Shown: positions 38,101-48,500 of the stretch, in pieces
Numbering within the stretch: the stretch's first letter is position 1
Layout: every line of letters begins with the position of its first letter
Assembly: GCA_963681505.1 (NCBI GenBank)
Contig: OY811983.1
Span: forward strand, 3,437,615 to 3,501,614
DNA length: 64,000 bases
DNA from: Eunapius fragilis
Lineage: Eukaryota > Porifera > Demospongiae > Spongillida > Spongillidae
Reading direction: 5' to 3'
Notes under the pieces: generated by a model
What the model was told of the DNA's origin: nothing
The model's input: only the letters and a program-made list of their open reading frames with translations
The model's database searches: none
Translations under genes and position numbers: made by a program

Positions 38101-41100
38101 ATTACCTACAGGCTTTGTGCAGTCACAACATAAGATCAATAGAAGCCTATTAGTGGATGCCATAAATGATAAGTGTGCGAATTATAGACGAAAACGGAAT
38201 ACCAACACAAGTGTGAATGACAAGTCACGCAACGCAGTCGTCAATGAATGTTTGTAGTTGGACTCCACTGCACCACAGCATTTAGTATGCAGAGCTGTGC
38301 AGAGTCTGCATACCAACCATATGCAGACGGATATCATAGAAGTGTTCATATGCAGACGTCTGCATACGAACACTTCAACAATACTCATCTGCACATGGTT
38401 GGTATGCAGACTCTGCACAACTCTGCATACTAAATGCTGTGGCACAGTGCTCCTTTGCATTTTGCATTTTTCTTATTTGCTTTTTGCATTTAGCTGTTTT
38501 GCATTTTTTTGTGCTTTTTTTCACCTGGTGCTGTGACATTGTATGACTATTTAACATTCTCAGACAACGTTGTTTTGGATATTAATTAACAACCTTGTTT
38601 TGGCTCACAACAACTTAACAACAGGTTGTAACAAGGTTGGAACAGTTTCAAATACTTAGTAGTGACAAGCAAAAACAAGCTTGTTTACATGGTTTAAACA
38701 ACCTTGTTACATGGTTCAAACAACCTTGTTACAGGGTTCAAACAACCTTGTAAACAAGGTTGCTGCAAGCTTGCCACAAGCAAGCCATTTTTACTTGGGT
38801 TGGGCAGATGATTTTTTGACAGCCAAATGTAATGGGGTCAGACGATTCTGCAACATGATCATAATAATTTGCATTGAAACCTTAGCTTGATAAACAGGAA
38901 ACAACCACATGTTATCTGCATTAATGTAGCGGTGCAGAAACATAGTGTTTTAATGTAGAGGTGTTCACATTACCTGAAGCTAAAACTGCACAGCAGCTAG
39001 AGCAAAGGAACCTATTAAGGAACAACCAACTTCCATTGACTGATGCAGACAAACTATGCATGCTAGAAAGATAATTTAAACACTGTTGGATAGAGAATTT
39101 AACGGAGATTACAACCATATTAACCATAGCAAATGTTGCATGAATTCTGGTACTGAAAACTCACTTTTCGGCAAACATACCTCAATGTATGGGAAAGGTA
39201 CCGAATAAGGAACAACCACATCAAAGGTTTGTTATATAAACACACAGCTGCATGGGGTTTGCCTTGGGGAGGGGGGCGGGTGCTACCTGTTTAAAAATGA
39301 AATCTTCAACTGCATTGTAGTCTAATTATGGCCGATAAGCATAAAGGCTATTCTCCTGAGGTCGCTATGAAAGCCATAGTATTCTTGAACTTAAGGGGTG
39401 TGGGGGTGACGATAGAAGAGGTGTTCGAAGCTGCAAAGGCACTAGAGCCTGAGGAAGGCTGTTCGTTTAATTTTATTGTGCTTGACATCAGCGTTGAAAG
39501 TAGAAACAGTGCATCCAGCACTAGTTAAAACATCTGTAAACTTAGTGGGTTAATCAGATTCATTGATCTGCGCATGATCTTAAAACAGTAAACCCATAAT
39601 GTTGATTAAGATTTTTAATGAGATTTAGTGTTCCTTAATACGGGTGTGTTCCACATTCGGTTCCTTTGCTCTACATGTATATGGTGTCTGCACAATGCAG
39701 ACACACACCTACATACAATGCCACCAGAACATTCTACATGGCCACAAGAACATGCCACATAGCCTCACCTCAGCTTTGAGATTGCCATCTGCGCTGGAAC
39801 CCAGCAGTGTGACCACCACTTCTTTACTTCCAGCATCAGAGGCATAATGCAAAGCACTCCAGCCATACTGTGGTTGTGAGACACAATATTAAGGATTTTT
39901 GAATCAATGCCCTACAATTGCAAGGCAAAAGGTACGTTGCATGGTGCCAAATTGACAGAAAATCAAGAAGCTTGAGAGTGGTCATCAAGAAAAGTTGTGG
40001 ATTAGTCACTGCAATCATTAAGCTCTACAAATATAGAATACTCATATGTTTGAGGCTTGTTATTACATTTCCTGGGGAATTGGGTGCACTCACACATGTG
40101 GCTTTTTTTTGATTACCTGGAGATATTCTGCGTTTGTAGAGGAATGCTGCAATGCAAAATCTGCACTTTAGGCTTATAGCCATTTAGTTACTTATGTATA
40201 TTTTTCAATGGTATCCAATAAGCATCATACATTATAGTGTTGGTTTAGGTACTAAACTTGGTTCAATGTTTTGGCAAATGCGAGCAATATGCAAAATCCC
40301 CAGCCTAAAGCCTGGGGTTTACCCCCTGGGAAAGCCTCACTTCCATTCAACCCTGAGCCTAGGGAAAGCCTCACTCCCATTCAAACCTAAAGCCCTTAAA
40401 GTCTGGGAAAACCCTCACTTACATTCAACTAATCCCATCATCCTATCTAACACACTGTCCCCAAAGATATTGACATCTGATATGGTTCCAGGTCACACAT
40501 GTATATAAAGGATGGTAGGGTGGGCAGCAATCACTCAGTCCAAAGCTAAGGCTGCCAGCTGCATTGTTTACCCACCCATCACTCCACCTGTGCATTGACT
40601 GTACTTGTACACGTTTGCTGTGGTCTTACTTGCACATCAATGGTAGGGGGCACCCTTCGGGCTTCTACCCTGACCTAACCACCTTACCTTGACCAGCGTC
40701 AAGGGGTGGGGCTGACTTAATGGGGACCAGCGTTTCCCTTGGTTCCAGTCAGGCTCAGGGCAGAGGGTCAGCACCCTTATGCACACTCGACTGGCCGGCT
40801 GCTGCCTAACTCCTTTTGGGCAAACAATAAATTATGCCAATCGCTGGGAATCACGATTGGAGTGCATATAGTATACCAAGCATGAGGGAGCATTCAGACA
40901 GCATTAACAGTTGTTTAGTATTTCATCTGAACCTTTGAGGGCCATCGCATGCAGTACTAATATAATCATTGTCTCCAGGTGAGGGTAAAAACTTCCTCTT
41001 CTACCTCCTATCTAGTCCTGAATGCATATGGTTGCCTTTTTAACATAAAAACAAAATGTGGTAAAGACAATTACTTATAATCAACAATATGTTAGAATTA

Positions 41101-41514
41101 ATCATGCGGCACTGCTTTGGTTTGAAAAGCTGCATGTACATGTATTACCATGGTTGGGCTGTTATTGCTGGCAATGGTTTCATTATTATTAAATATTCTT
41201 GCTGACTACTGAGAGGAGTATGGACTTGTACTACTTCTAGATACTTCTAGATGCCAGATTTTTCTATATAAGTGGAACATTGTATGAATTAGTATTATTT
41301 AAGAAACTGGTTTAATAAAATTAAACCATGTTATATTAGTGGTGGAAACATCTCTCCTACAAATCTACATGTAAACATACACCACATGCAGACATGCACA
41401 TGTGCAGAATGCAACACTGACCGTGTCAACGGCATTAATATTCACGCCTTTGTTCAATAATTTACTAACTGCTTGGCTATTTCCAGCTTTAGACATTTTC
41501 CGAAGTTCCTCCTC
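26175..41514 (-). CDS. Ankyrin repeat - coiled coil - transmembrane - protein kinase gene, split by a transposon
   Basis: Minus-strand exons in phase: 41422-41514, 39769-39867, 38800-38847 plus 31267-31319 (one exon split by the transposon), 29441-29539, 27551-27992, 27388-27468, 27247-27287, 26175-27224. The three 99-base exons each encode one 33-residue ankyrin repeat (e.g. DGKTPLHVAANVGNVDIVRQ; YGWSALHYASDAGSKEVVV). The 442-base exon is coiled coil with 42-residue internal repeats (NQFRKNQDQAMEVYEKKLQ). The 81-base exon holds a membrane helix (MCAGVLVLGIMLYCS). The last exon has a second coiled coil (AEERAIAAEERAIAAE) and a kinase domain: GSGGWCVV loop, VAAKLL lysine, HRDVSSANVLLE catalytic loop, LSDYG in place of DFG, YAAPES and RPTM. 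It resembles the TKL-type kinases expanded in sponges. Catalysis is plausible. 5' exons beyond 41,514 were not found. The insertion should disrupt the product unless it is spliced out or polymorphic. Confidence 0.7.
28853..29247 (-). pseudogene. Unrecognised coding-like segment in an intron
   Basis: The minus strand is open from 29,247 (GYFLGWVRTKAVILGKSD, then HYIIPHLETFNQSKNNFMKL) to about 29,010. The reading continues in another frame (VILDSELYIICHLSYFLHD, then FHMFCGGHIGIEKLASMV) to about 28,853. The two join if one extra base near 29,025 is ignored. The amino-acid texture is protein-like, not compositional. It lies between the last ankyrin exon and the coiled-coil exon, whose phases already match without it. 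It may be a decayed insertion or an alternative exon. Confidence 0.35.
32043..35433 (-). CDS. CMC/CACTA-type DDE transposase
   Basis: Ten exons: 34653-35433, 34264-34495, 33991-34103, 33765-33917, 33556-33689, 33213-33480, 32927-33124, 32681-32838, 32505-32623, 32043-32448. Together they give 2,562 bases, 853 residues, no internal stop. All introns are GT-AG except a probable GC donor after 33,765. A basic N-terminus (RIKKKRRCD) is followed by an acidic stretch and a zinc ribbon (CNNC..CPKC, about residues 227-245). The catalytic core shows LNADGVPVFKSS (Asp about 311), SFDYMHIGCLG (Asp about 496) and FPFESANGEMLKLFHGT (Glu about 660). This spacing and DG..F/DYMH/FE motif set match the Transposase_21/EnSpm-CACTA lineage. 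EGTLNYWKAYELRTWLLHYS and MNLHGLIHLPDVV are further family landmarks. It should cut and paste this element. It begins about 70 bases from the BEN gene, so a shared promoter is likely. Confidence 0.8.
35434..35499. promoter_or_regulatory. Probable bidirectional promoter of the transposon
   Basis: Only 66 bases separate the two divergent start codons (35,433 minus and 35,500 plus). They include CACGTG at 35,464-35,469 (an E-box-like palindrome). Promoter function is inferred from geometry; no TATA box is evident. Confidence 0.4.
35500..38257 (+). CDS. BEN-domain protein with 20-residue tandem repeats (transposon second gene)
   Basis: Seven exons: 35500-35701, 36283-36504, 36619-36686, 36741-36797, 36856-37800, 37854-38055, 38112-38257. 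They total 1,842 bases, 613 residues, no internal stop. Exon 1 encodes a small domain (LLVRWLDDEMLSVISEK, then FKWCGKKLYDGEVLAKSG). Exon 2 has a heptad-like helix (DLEKKIDQLIAMEITRDELL) and a KKKKK patch. Exon 5 is mostly tandem SLGRSQSSVRSPSPVVRSNA units, Ser/Arg-rich and probably disordered. Exons 6-7 encode a BEN-like domain from about residue 500 (YLSKRQLEEAIDQSNNSPTK; LIRNLLTVFFTPSVLASSS), ending in a basic tail. BEN domains bind DNA and mediate protein contacts. By analogy with CACTA accessory proteins it may bind the element's ends with the transposase; that role is inference. Confidence 0.75.
36895..37780 (+). repeat. 60-bp coding minisatellite in the BEN gene
   Basis: About 14-15 copies of a 60-base unit (starting TCTCTTGGTCGTAGTCAGTC) encode SLGRSQSSVRSPSPVVRSNA variants. 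Length is an exact multiple of three, so the frame is kept. The neat open frame on the minus strand is a shadow of this repeat. Confidence 0.95.
38273..38442. repeat. 170-bp near-perfect hairpin after the BEN stop codon
   Basis: Arms of about 85 bases (CCACAGCATTTAGTATGCAG on the left, its reverse complement on the right) meet near 38,357. It begins 15 bases after the BEN gene stop, inside the transposon. It could be a nested MITE, a 3'-end structure, or a small-RNA source. Confidence 0.8.
38999..39672. mobile_element. Inverted-repeat element with a small open frame
   Basis: The left end AGAGCAAAGGAACC (38,999) is repeated in reverse complement at the right end (GGTTCCTTTGCTCT, to 39,672). 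Internal GGAACAACC/TTCCTTAATACGGG motifs also mirror. A 66-codon plus-strand frame at 39,328-39,528 (MADKHKGYSPEVAMKAIVFL) lies inside; it is unrecognised. The element sits in an intron of the ankyrin-kinase gene. Confidence 0.5.
39868..41421. other. Intron of the ankyrin-kinase gene
   Basis: Holds degenerate tandem units around 40,295-40,440 (CTCACTTCCATTCAA, with GGGAAAGCCT spacers) and a GC-richer patch at 40,640-40,830 of repeat-like character. No gene is recognised. Confidence 0.5.
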
Positions 41515-41554
41515 CTTACAAAAGAAGCAGTCAATTAAAAAAAAACTCATTAAT

Positions 41555-41610
41555 CAATCAAACAACCAACCAACCAACCAACCAACCAATCAACCAACCA
41601 ACCAACCCAG
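41555..41610. repeat. (CCAA)n microsatellite
   Basis: Short run of AACCAACC/ATCA tetranucleotides directly upstream (on the minus strand) of the first recognised ankyrin exon. Confidence 0.9.
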
Positions 41611-41807
41611 ATGGAAATATTTGGTGCAACAGTTGCTAGGCTAATGTAATAGCTGCTCTCTGCACCGGAATTCTTATAAGTTAATATACAGCAGAAACTT
41701 CCCTGAAAAATCCATGCAATTAATAAAAGCTCCCTTCTCCCCTAAACCTGTTTGATTAAAGCGCAGAAAGCTATTTGAACCCACTGCCCATGCCTATGGT
41801 GAAAATG

Positions 41808-43895
41808 CTCCTTCTGTTTGTCAGGGTGTATTATTTAGGGTCCCCTATGAGTACCATGTACTAGCTGTAACCCTATGCCTTTCAAGGTGTACCCTGTTGG
41901 TCTGCACCCCCTGCAGAAAAATAGGGTACACTTTGAAGGGCATAGGGTTACTGGGTGTGCCATGTAGGTGCCCTATGTTTCCCAGGGTGTTCCTATGCCT
42001 GTCATGTAGGTGTACCTATATGCATTTGTGTAAAAACCCTATGTTATTCCATATCCTACAGCCAAGGTGTACCTCCTCCAAAAATTTGACCATTCCAAAA
42101 TAGTTGGCCCCACTTTAATTCTTTTGCCACAGTGACTCATGTCATTTTGTCAATCCATTCGACTACTGCAGTAAAATATAGTGTTCAATCCCTAGTTGTA
42201 TTCGGTGAGATATGCTCCCATAGGGGTAGGGCTCTACACTAATCCAATGTGTAACTGATAAGGTATTATTCTTCTAAACAAAGTAATACCAGGAATCCAG
42301 CAGTACATGTACAAAGTAGTGTTTACTGATGAATGGTGATGAAATTTACTTGCACAGGCACAGCTATATGTTGTGTCAATCAGACCCTATGACATACAGG
42401 ACAGATTGCAATCAGATAGTAATACAGCCAAAAAGGGCTTTACAAGTAACTGTTTGAAAAAGGGCTTTACAAGTAACTGTTTGATTTTTGTCATGGACAA
42501 ATTAATTACCCTCCCCCTCCTAATGAATCCCCACCCTCTTTTCTGGATCCACCACTGTACACAATGGTCCTGTGCTCTTTTTAACTTACCAAGTGAATAC
42601 GTTAAGGTCATGTGCTGAAACTACAAAAATGGGCAAAGTGTTCTGCTGGAAAATGGACTATATTTTACAAGGAATGTAACCTTAAAATCTTCTTCTTAAT
42701 CTTACCACGAGTCCATTTATACCATACAGGTCCTTTGCTCCTTTAACTGCTCTTTTATCCCAAGGTGTGTAAATGTTTCATTACAGAAATTAGTATTAAT
42801 GGGCGAGTCCCATGTGCAGGTGGGACCCAACGTCTTAAATAAGGCGCAGTACATGAGAGGCTCAATACATGAATTGGTTTGCTCAACAGCAGTACTCTCA
42901 TGTGATTCAAACAAAGTTGTCTAAGGCCTAAATAAAATGATAGTGCTTGGAGGATTTGGCACAATAAACTGGGGGAGGAATTGGATGTAGACTTTCCCAT
43001 ACATGTACCTGCCCACACTATATCTGTGCTGATTTTCTGGGCAGATACAATCCCACAAGTAAACATATTCACATCATGTGCACGCTACAAACAAGCATGG
43101 AATGAGGAGATACAAAATTTTGGTATGAAAGGGTACAATAGGTATGACCCTGATGAAATACACATTAAACAACATGGACAAGAGTGCATCTAGGTGACAG
43201 GAATAAAGGCAAGACTAGACAACAGGCATACACAGGGTACTATACACACTGTTGGGGTCATAAGGATATGCCTAAACACAACTGGCATAGGGGGGGATGA
43301 GCATAAAGGTACACCCTGACCAACAATATATGAAAGGCACAGGTATTCCTTTGCTGTAACAGGCATAGGAGAACACTATCGCAAAGTATCACATAATAAG
43401 CCCACCTCCCTCTTTGGAAAAAAGACTCGTGTTTAAACTTGCATATCTCAGTAACCGCAAACTATTTCTGTATACCTTTTCTCAAAATCATGTACACTTT
43501 ATTTCCAGGAATGGAAATGTCGAAAAAGTTCATGGAAGCGTTCACATTTACGTAAGATCATTTAAACACAAACCTTTGTATTTTTAAAATTGGGGACAGA
43601 GGGAGGGGGCTAATATGCAATACTTTACGGACATGTAATGGGGAACACCAACATAACCAGAATAGGGGAACATGTACCTACAGTACGGTAAGAGTACATG
43701 ACAAATTCTATGTGACAGGCATAGATAGGGGTGGGGGTGTGCACCAGGGTGCAACTGCTTGAATATAGGGCAAACCCTTAAGGGTACACCTTGACAACTT
43801 GCTAGGCATAAGGACCGGTACACATCACAGGGGGGGGGGGGGCACCTACATGACAAATGCACCATAGGGGTGCTCCCTGACAGACAATGGGAGCA
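41808..43895. mobile_element. About 2.1-kb inverted-repeat element with subterminal repeats
   Basis: The left end (TTTGTCAGGGTGTA, 41,818 on) and right end (GTGCTCCCTGACAGAC, near 43,870) are inverted. Subterminal zones (41,820-42,080 and 43,190-43,890) hold many copies of a CCTATG..AGGGTGTACC motif, direct on the left and reverse-complemented on the right. No transposase is readable. It is probably a non-autonomous DNA transposon. Boundaries are approximate. Confidence 0.55.
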
Positions 43896-44286
43896 CCGAC
43901 TGGTCAAGAGTGCATAGAGATAGAGGCATCGGAATAAACCTATTAGACATGGTAGGCGAACTACAGCAGTGTGCTAGGGCAATTTACCGCTCGTTTGCAC
44001 AGGCCCTTACCATGGATTTCATGCCTGCGTCCGATAAACAAATTCCTATATCGAGAAGGAAGAAAGTATATGAAGTTCCAACCAAGAGCGGTTTTAATGA
44101 AGCCTACCTTTGTACAAACAGGCGACGAAAAGGACAACGGTAAAGGTTAAACTGGAGTGAAGCATCGATATCAACAGTGAGTACAGTAGCTAGCTATAAG
44201 CGTATATATAAAAGTACATTGACGTTAATTAACGTTTGCGTATTGTAATGTACGTACGAGCGGGTGTTTTTGAAATTCGAAATGGT
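43896..44286. other. Short unrecognised stretch
   Basis: A 77-codon plus-strand frame at 43,910-44,143 (with SRRKKVYEVPTKSGFNEAYL) is the only coding-like feature. It has no recognisable domain and no supporting exon structure. Confidence 0.3.
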
Positions 44287-44564
44287 CAGGGGCGGATACA
44301 GGAATTCTAAAAGGGGGGGGTCCGACATGAATAACTAATAAGGGGGAGGGTGCGGGAGGGGGATGTGCCCCCTCCCGCGCGAAGCGCGGAAGCTTTTGGG
44401 GGTCCGTGACACAGACTGTCTGACGCCTGAAGCTGTTTGTGGCCATGTGCACCTGATATTACGATTAAGGCACGCAATGAGGGTTAACTGTACACGTCAC
44501 GTGGTATAGGCGGAGGGGGGGGGGGGGGGGGGTCCGGACCCCCCCCCCCCTGCGTCCGCCCTTG
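44287..44564. mobile_element. 278-bp MITE with GGGGCGGA-type ends
   Basis: Left end CAGGGGCGGATACAGG; right end, in reverse complement, CAAGGGCGGACGCAGG. ATGGT is duplicated on both sides (44,282-44,286 and 44,565-44,569). A poly-G/poly-C palindrome (about 44,516-44,550) lies inside. It is a typical non-autonomous DNA transposon; the superfamily is not determined. Confidence 0.7.
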
Positions 44565-44569
44565 ATGGT

Positions 44570-45566
44570 CTTGTCTCCAGTACGTTCCTGTTTGGAGACA
44601 GTAGTTAGGGCTTATCCTTCTCTATCCATACAACGTAAGCTCTGGAAGTGGTATTTGGACGTCCTTCGCGGTCTAAAAGTTTCGTCTTAGTTGTATTTCG
44701 ATACGCGAGAAGAGCTAGAGAGGCGATCGAGACTCAAGTTTAGTAACTTACGGAATGTAAGGTTGAGTATAACCTTACGCCTAACGTTCAGGTTAATAAC
44801 CTTACGGAATGTAAAGTTATTAATCTATGGTCCGTGCCACTATAACATGTAGGCTTTTTCATAAATCTCCTAGGCCAACATTTAAAATCCAGAAGCATGT
44901 ACTCAGGAGATGGATGTATTCTTTGCTGTAGGCCTAGAATAGCTCATATTATATTTATAATAATTATACCATTAAATAATAACAACCTGAATACATAATA
45001 ATGTAAGACAACATTACTATATGATACTATGCCTAACTGAAAGCATGCGAGTAACAAAAAAAAAAACTATGATGTCATGGGACATACCTATCTCTATAGA
45101 TAGATCTAGCTCAGTAGTGCCCTTGTGTTACATCTAACAGGGGTTGCATTCATCTTCCATATAAATCCATCAAGATTTTAGACTTAGGCTCTGGAAGGCT
45201 GAATGAAAGACGTGAGGCTAAACACGCGAAGGTTTGTCTGGCTTCAGAACCCCATAGCACTCAACAGCTAGGGGAATGCAAGTCCAACCGAGAGTGTGGC
45301 ATTTGGCAAGGTGCTATCTTTGCTCAGCCACTTATCTCATTTCTGTGTTGCAATTAGGAATCATGCTTATGGAAATAATTAGGGACCTAATGTAACATTT
45401 CACAGTAACTTGCAAAAAAAAAAAAAAAAAAAAACGCAAAGTTCAGGCCATTTTAATACCATGAGCCCTGCTGTAGATGCATTTTAATCTCCAAGTAATA
45501 CATTCGTAGGGATGGGGGTGGAGAAGGGCATTTCACACATGATCAGAAGATGGGGAGTGGAAGGTC
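44570..45566. other. Intergenic region between two minus-strand genes
   Basis: Separates the 3' end of the SKI2-type gene from upstream sequence of the ankyrin-kinase gene. A short direct repeat (CCTTACGGAATGTAA, at about 44,748 and 44,801) is visible. No exon is recognised. Confidence 0.5.
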
Positions 45567-48500
45567 TCATTTCGTGTACAAACTAGCAGCAAACACTATG
45601 TCTCTCTTTATAAGCGCAGACGCATCCATCATTTTCTGACGCAAGTTTGGCTCTCCAATTACGTGGGCAGCATTGCGAACATCTTTACAAGTTTCATCCA
45701 AACGTTGAATGCAGCGAACAATGATACCTGTAAAGATAAATACTCAAGGTCAACAAACATAACACGCATACATACATGCATGTCAATACAAGCATATAAT
45801 CAATCTGACGCAAACAAACAAGATAGAAAACCCAGAACAGAACATTTTACATTTGTGAAAATAAATAAATAAAAACCTTGATGACTTTACTCTCGGCTCT
45901 ACTAACTTAGAAATTGTGCCAAAAGCCTTTTCCTTCTATATTTGTTTGTTCCATATAGCCCAAGTACTTATAGAGTAGAACTAAACATATTCATGACCAA
46001 CTCAATTGTACGTTAACCACATTAATTTTGCCATTTTCAAGGATCCACTTTTAATGTTGCAATGATTACCTAGATCATGGACCACCCTCACCTCCAATGG
46101 AAGAATCAGCTGCTTGCTACACATTTGGTGTGGACATCATTACTGCGCATGCATACAATTGCCCAGACATTAACAAAATTGATCAGAAAATGTCCGATAT
46201 TTGACCTTTATCCACTACACTGAAGGGTGGTCAGTATCAGCGCAAATATTGTGCAACAATGCAATGGTGAGAGACGACAAGCGTTCCCATGGATCCAAAT
46301 TGCTGGAGGTGTTACAGGTATAAATGGTTAGTTATCAGGCCGGCTTAGATAAGAATCCGTTTTACAAATTCTATCTTCTGAGGCCATTGGATGTCAGGAA
46401 AGATGCCCTCAACCAAACTTGCAACATGTATTATATATTTTCATTGGTAAATCATTCATTGAATTGGTGCATTTGTGTTCATGATCCCCGATGTTCAGTC
46501 ATCCCTGAGCTAACACCTATGCCAGGACCTTTTTGGAGTGTTTTATAGGTCACCAATGCCAAAGAGGCGGTGTCCATGACTATGGTATCCTGACCACTGT
46601 GTGATTGTCATAAATAAGGTGTCAAATACTGGTGCAAGAATGCAAGCACAGGCAAGCATAGGCAAGCACATGCAAGCTTAGCTTTGATGGACCAATGGGA
46701 TTTGTAGAGTTCACCTGACAGGAGTCGTGGACAAATCCCATTGGTGGAGTGGACTTTTCAGTTGTTATGTATTTATACCCTTGCACAGTGTATTGATTCG
46801 GTTGGTCTGCACTATTATTAGATTGTGTAGCGTCCAAAGAGATTGTGATTACCCGATTATCCTTCGGGATAGCGAGGCAGTTGGGTTGTTAGGATACTAC
46901 ATTTGGCGAAGAGGGCAAAACACTGGCAATGGTGGCACTATTCGGCAGCATTGCAGAATTCGACTCTTCCCAAGAGGAATGGTCAGCGTATGCAGAGAGG
47001 TTAGCGCAGTACTTCATGGCGAATGGCATCGCAGACGACGACAAGAAAAGAGCGATTTTCCTCAGCGTACATGGAGCGTCAACCTACAAACTACTGAGAG
47101 GCCTGGTAGCGCCTCAGAAACCTGCGGAAAAGACTTTCATGGAACTAGTCGCGGTCCTCGGTGGACATTTTGATCCAGTTCCTTCAGTAACAGTTTCCAA
47201 ATACAAGTTTAACACTAGGGATCGACAGAAGCCAGAAAGCGTGGCAGCTTTTGTGGCAGAGTTAAGACAGTTGGCGGCTCATTGCAACTTTGCGGCGACT
47301 CTGGACGAGATGCTTCGAGACAGGCTAGTGTGCAGCATTAACGACAACTGCATCCAACACAGGTTATTGGCCGAACCCAACCTGACATTCAAGAAAGCTT
47401 TGGAGCTAGCGCTAGCTCTAGAGTCAGCGGAATGTGATGCAGCGAATCTGACTTCAAAGCCACTACAAAACCCGTGTGATGCAGTGAATGCGGTTGAACA
47501 GAAAGCAGCAAGAACGGTTCGTGTTATCGCTGTGGAGGAAAGCATTCGCAAGAAATCTGCAAGTTCAAACAAGCAGACTGCTTCAACTGCGGGAAGACTG
47601 GACACATAGCCAAAGCTTGCAGATTGAAAGCGAAAGCGAAGGCGGGAAAGTTTGGAACAAAGAAGCCCGACAAGGCAAAGGCTAATGTGGTGTCAGCGGA
47701 TGCGGAAGAGTCTGAGATAGGTATATTAGTCGTTGAGCCTGTTAAAAAGTCCAAACCTATCACGGCGATGGTACGTTTGGAAGGAAAAGTTCTAGAAATG
47801 GAAGTTGACACTGGAGCGGCGATCTCTTTTGTCAGCGAAAGGACGTTTATGAAGCTATGGGGAAATAAACGTTTGCCGCAGCCTTCGACAATACAACTGA
47901 AGACGTTTACAGGAGAACGGATCCGGGTTCTGGGGGCGATGGAGGTAGTTGTCGAGCACAACAGCCAGAAGAAGAAGTTGGAGTTATTTGTGGTGCAAGG
48001 TCATGGCCCAAGTCATCTGGGAAGGAGCTGGTTGGAGAACCTAAAATTGGATTGGGCACAGCTGAATATGGTTCATGCGGAAACAAAGCCAAAACTAGCA
48101 GAAGTCCTGAACCGACACCAGGAAGTGTTCAATGAACAACTCGGTGTAATGAAAGGGGTGAAAGTATACCGGTAAATAGTAGTGGATGAAAAGGAGAGTC
48201 CACAGTTCTTCCAACCTCGCACAGTTCCACTAGCGTGGAAAGCAAAAGTGGAAAAAGAACTGGACAGGTTGGTGAGCACGGGCGTAATTGAGCCAGTAAA
48301 ATTCTCAGACTGGGCTGCGCCAATCGTTCCAGTCATCAAGCCTGACGGTTCAGTTAGGATTTGCGGTGATTACAAATTGACTGTGAATAAAGTAGCAAAG
48401 CTGGAAGCGTATCCACTTCCACACGTGGATGATCTCTTCGCATTGCTCGCTGGCGAGGTAGCGTTTTCAAAGTTGGATCTCGCTAATGCATATCAGCAGT

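Larger units (their letters stand above)
31320..38799. mobile_element. Complete 7.48-kb CMC/CACTA-like DNA transposon with two divergent genes
   Basis: The ends are CCCAAGTAAAAATGGC (31,320-31,335) and its exact reverse complement (38,784-38,799). A TT duplication flanks it (31,318-31,319 and 38,800-38,801). Subterminal regions (31,340-31,570 and 38,560-38,780) carry many copies of ACAACCTTG/CAAGGTTG and GGTTGTAG motifs, probably transposase binding sites. Inside are a minus-strand transposase (32,043-35,433) and a plus-strand BEN-domain gene (35,500-38,257) transcribed away from each other. Both CDS are free of stops when spliced. The host ankyrin exon is restored exactly on removing the element and one TT, which fixes the ends independently. 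Confidence 0.9.

Noticed and set aside
47279..47605. 108-codon minus-strand frame
   Set aside because: Antisense shadow of the Gypsy gag region.
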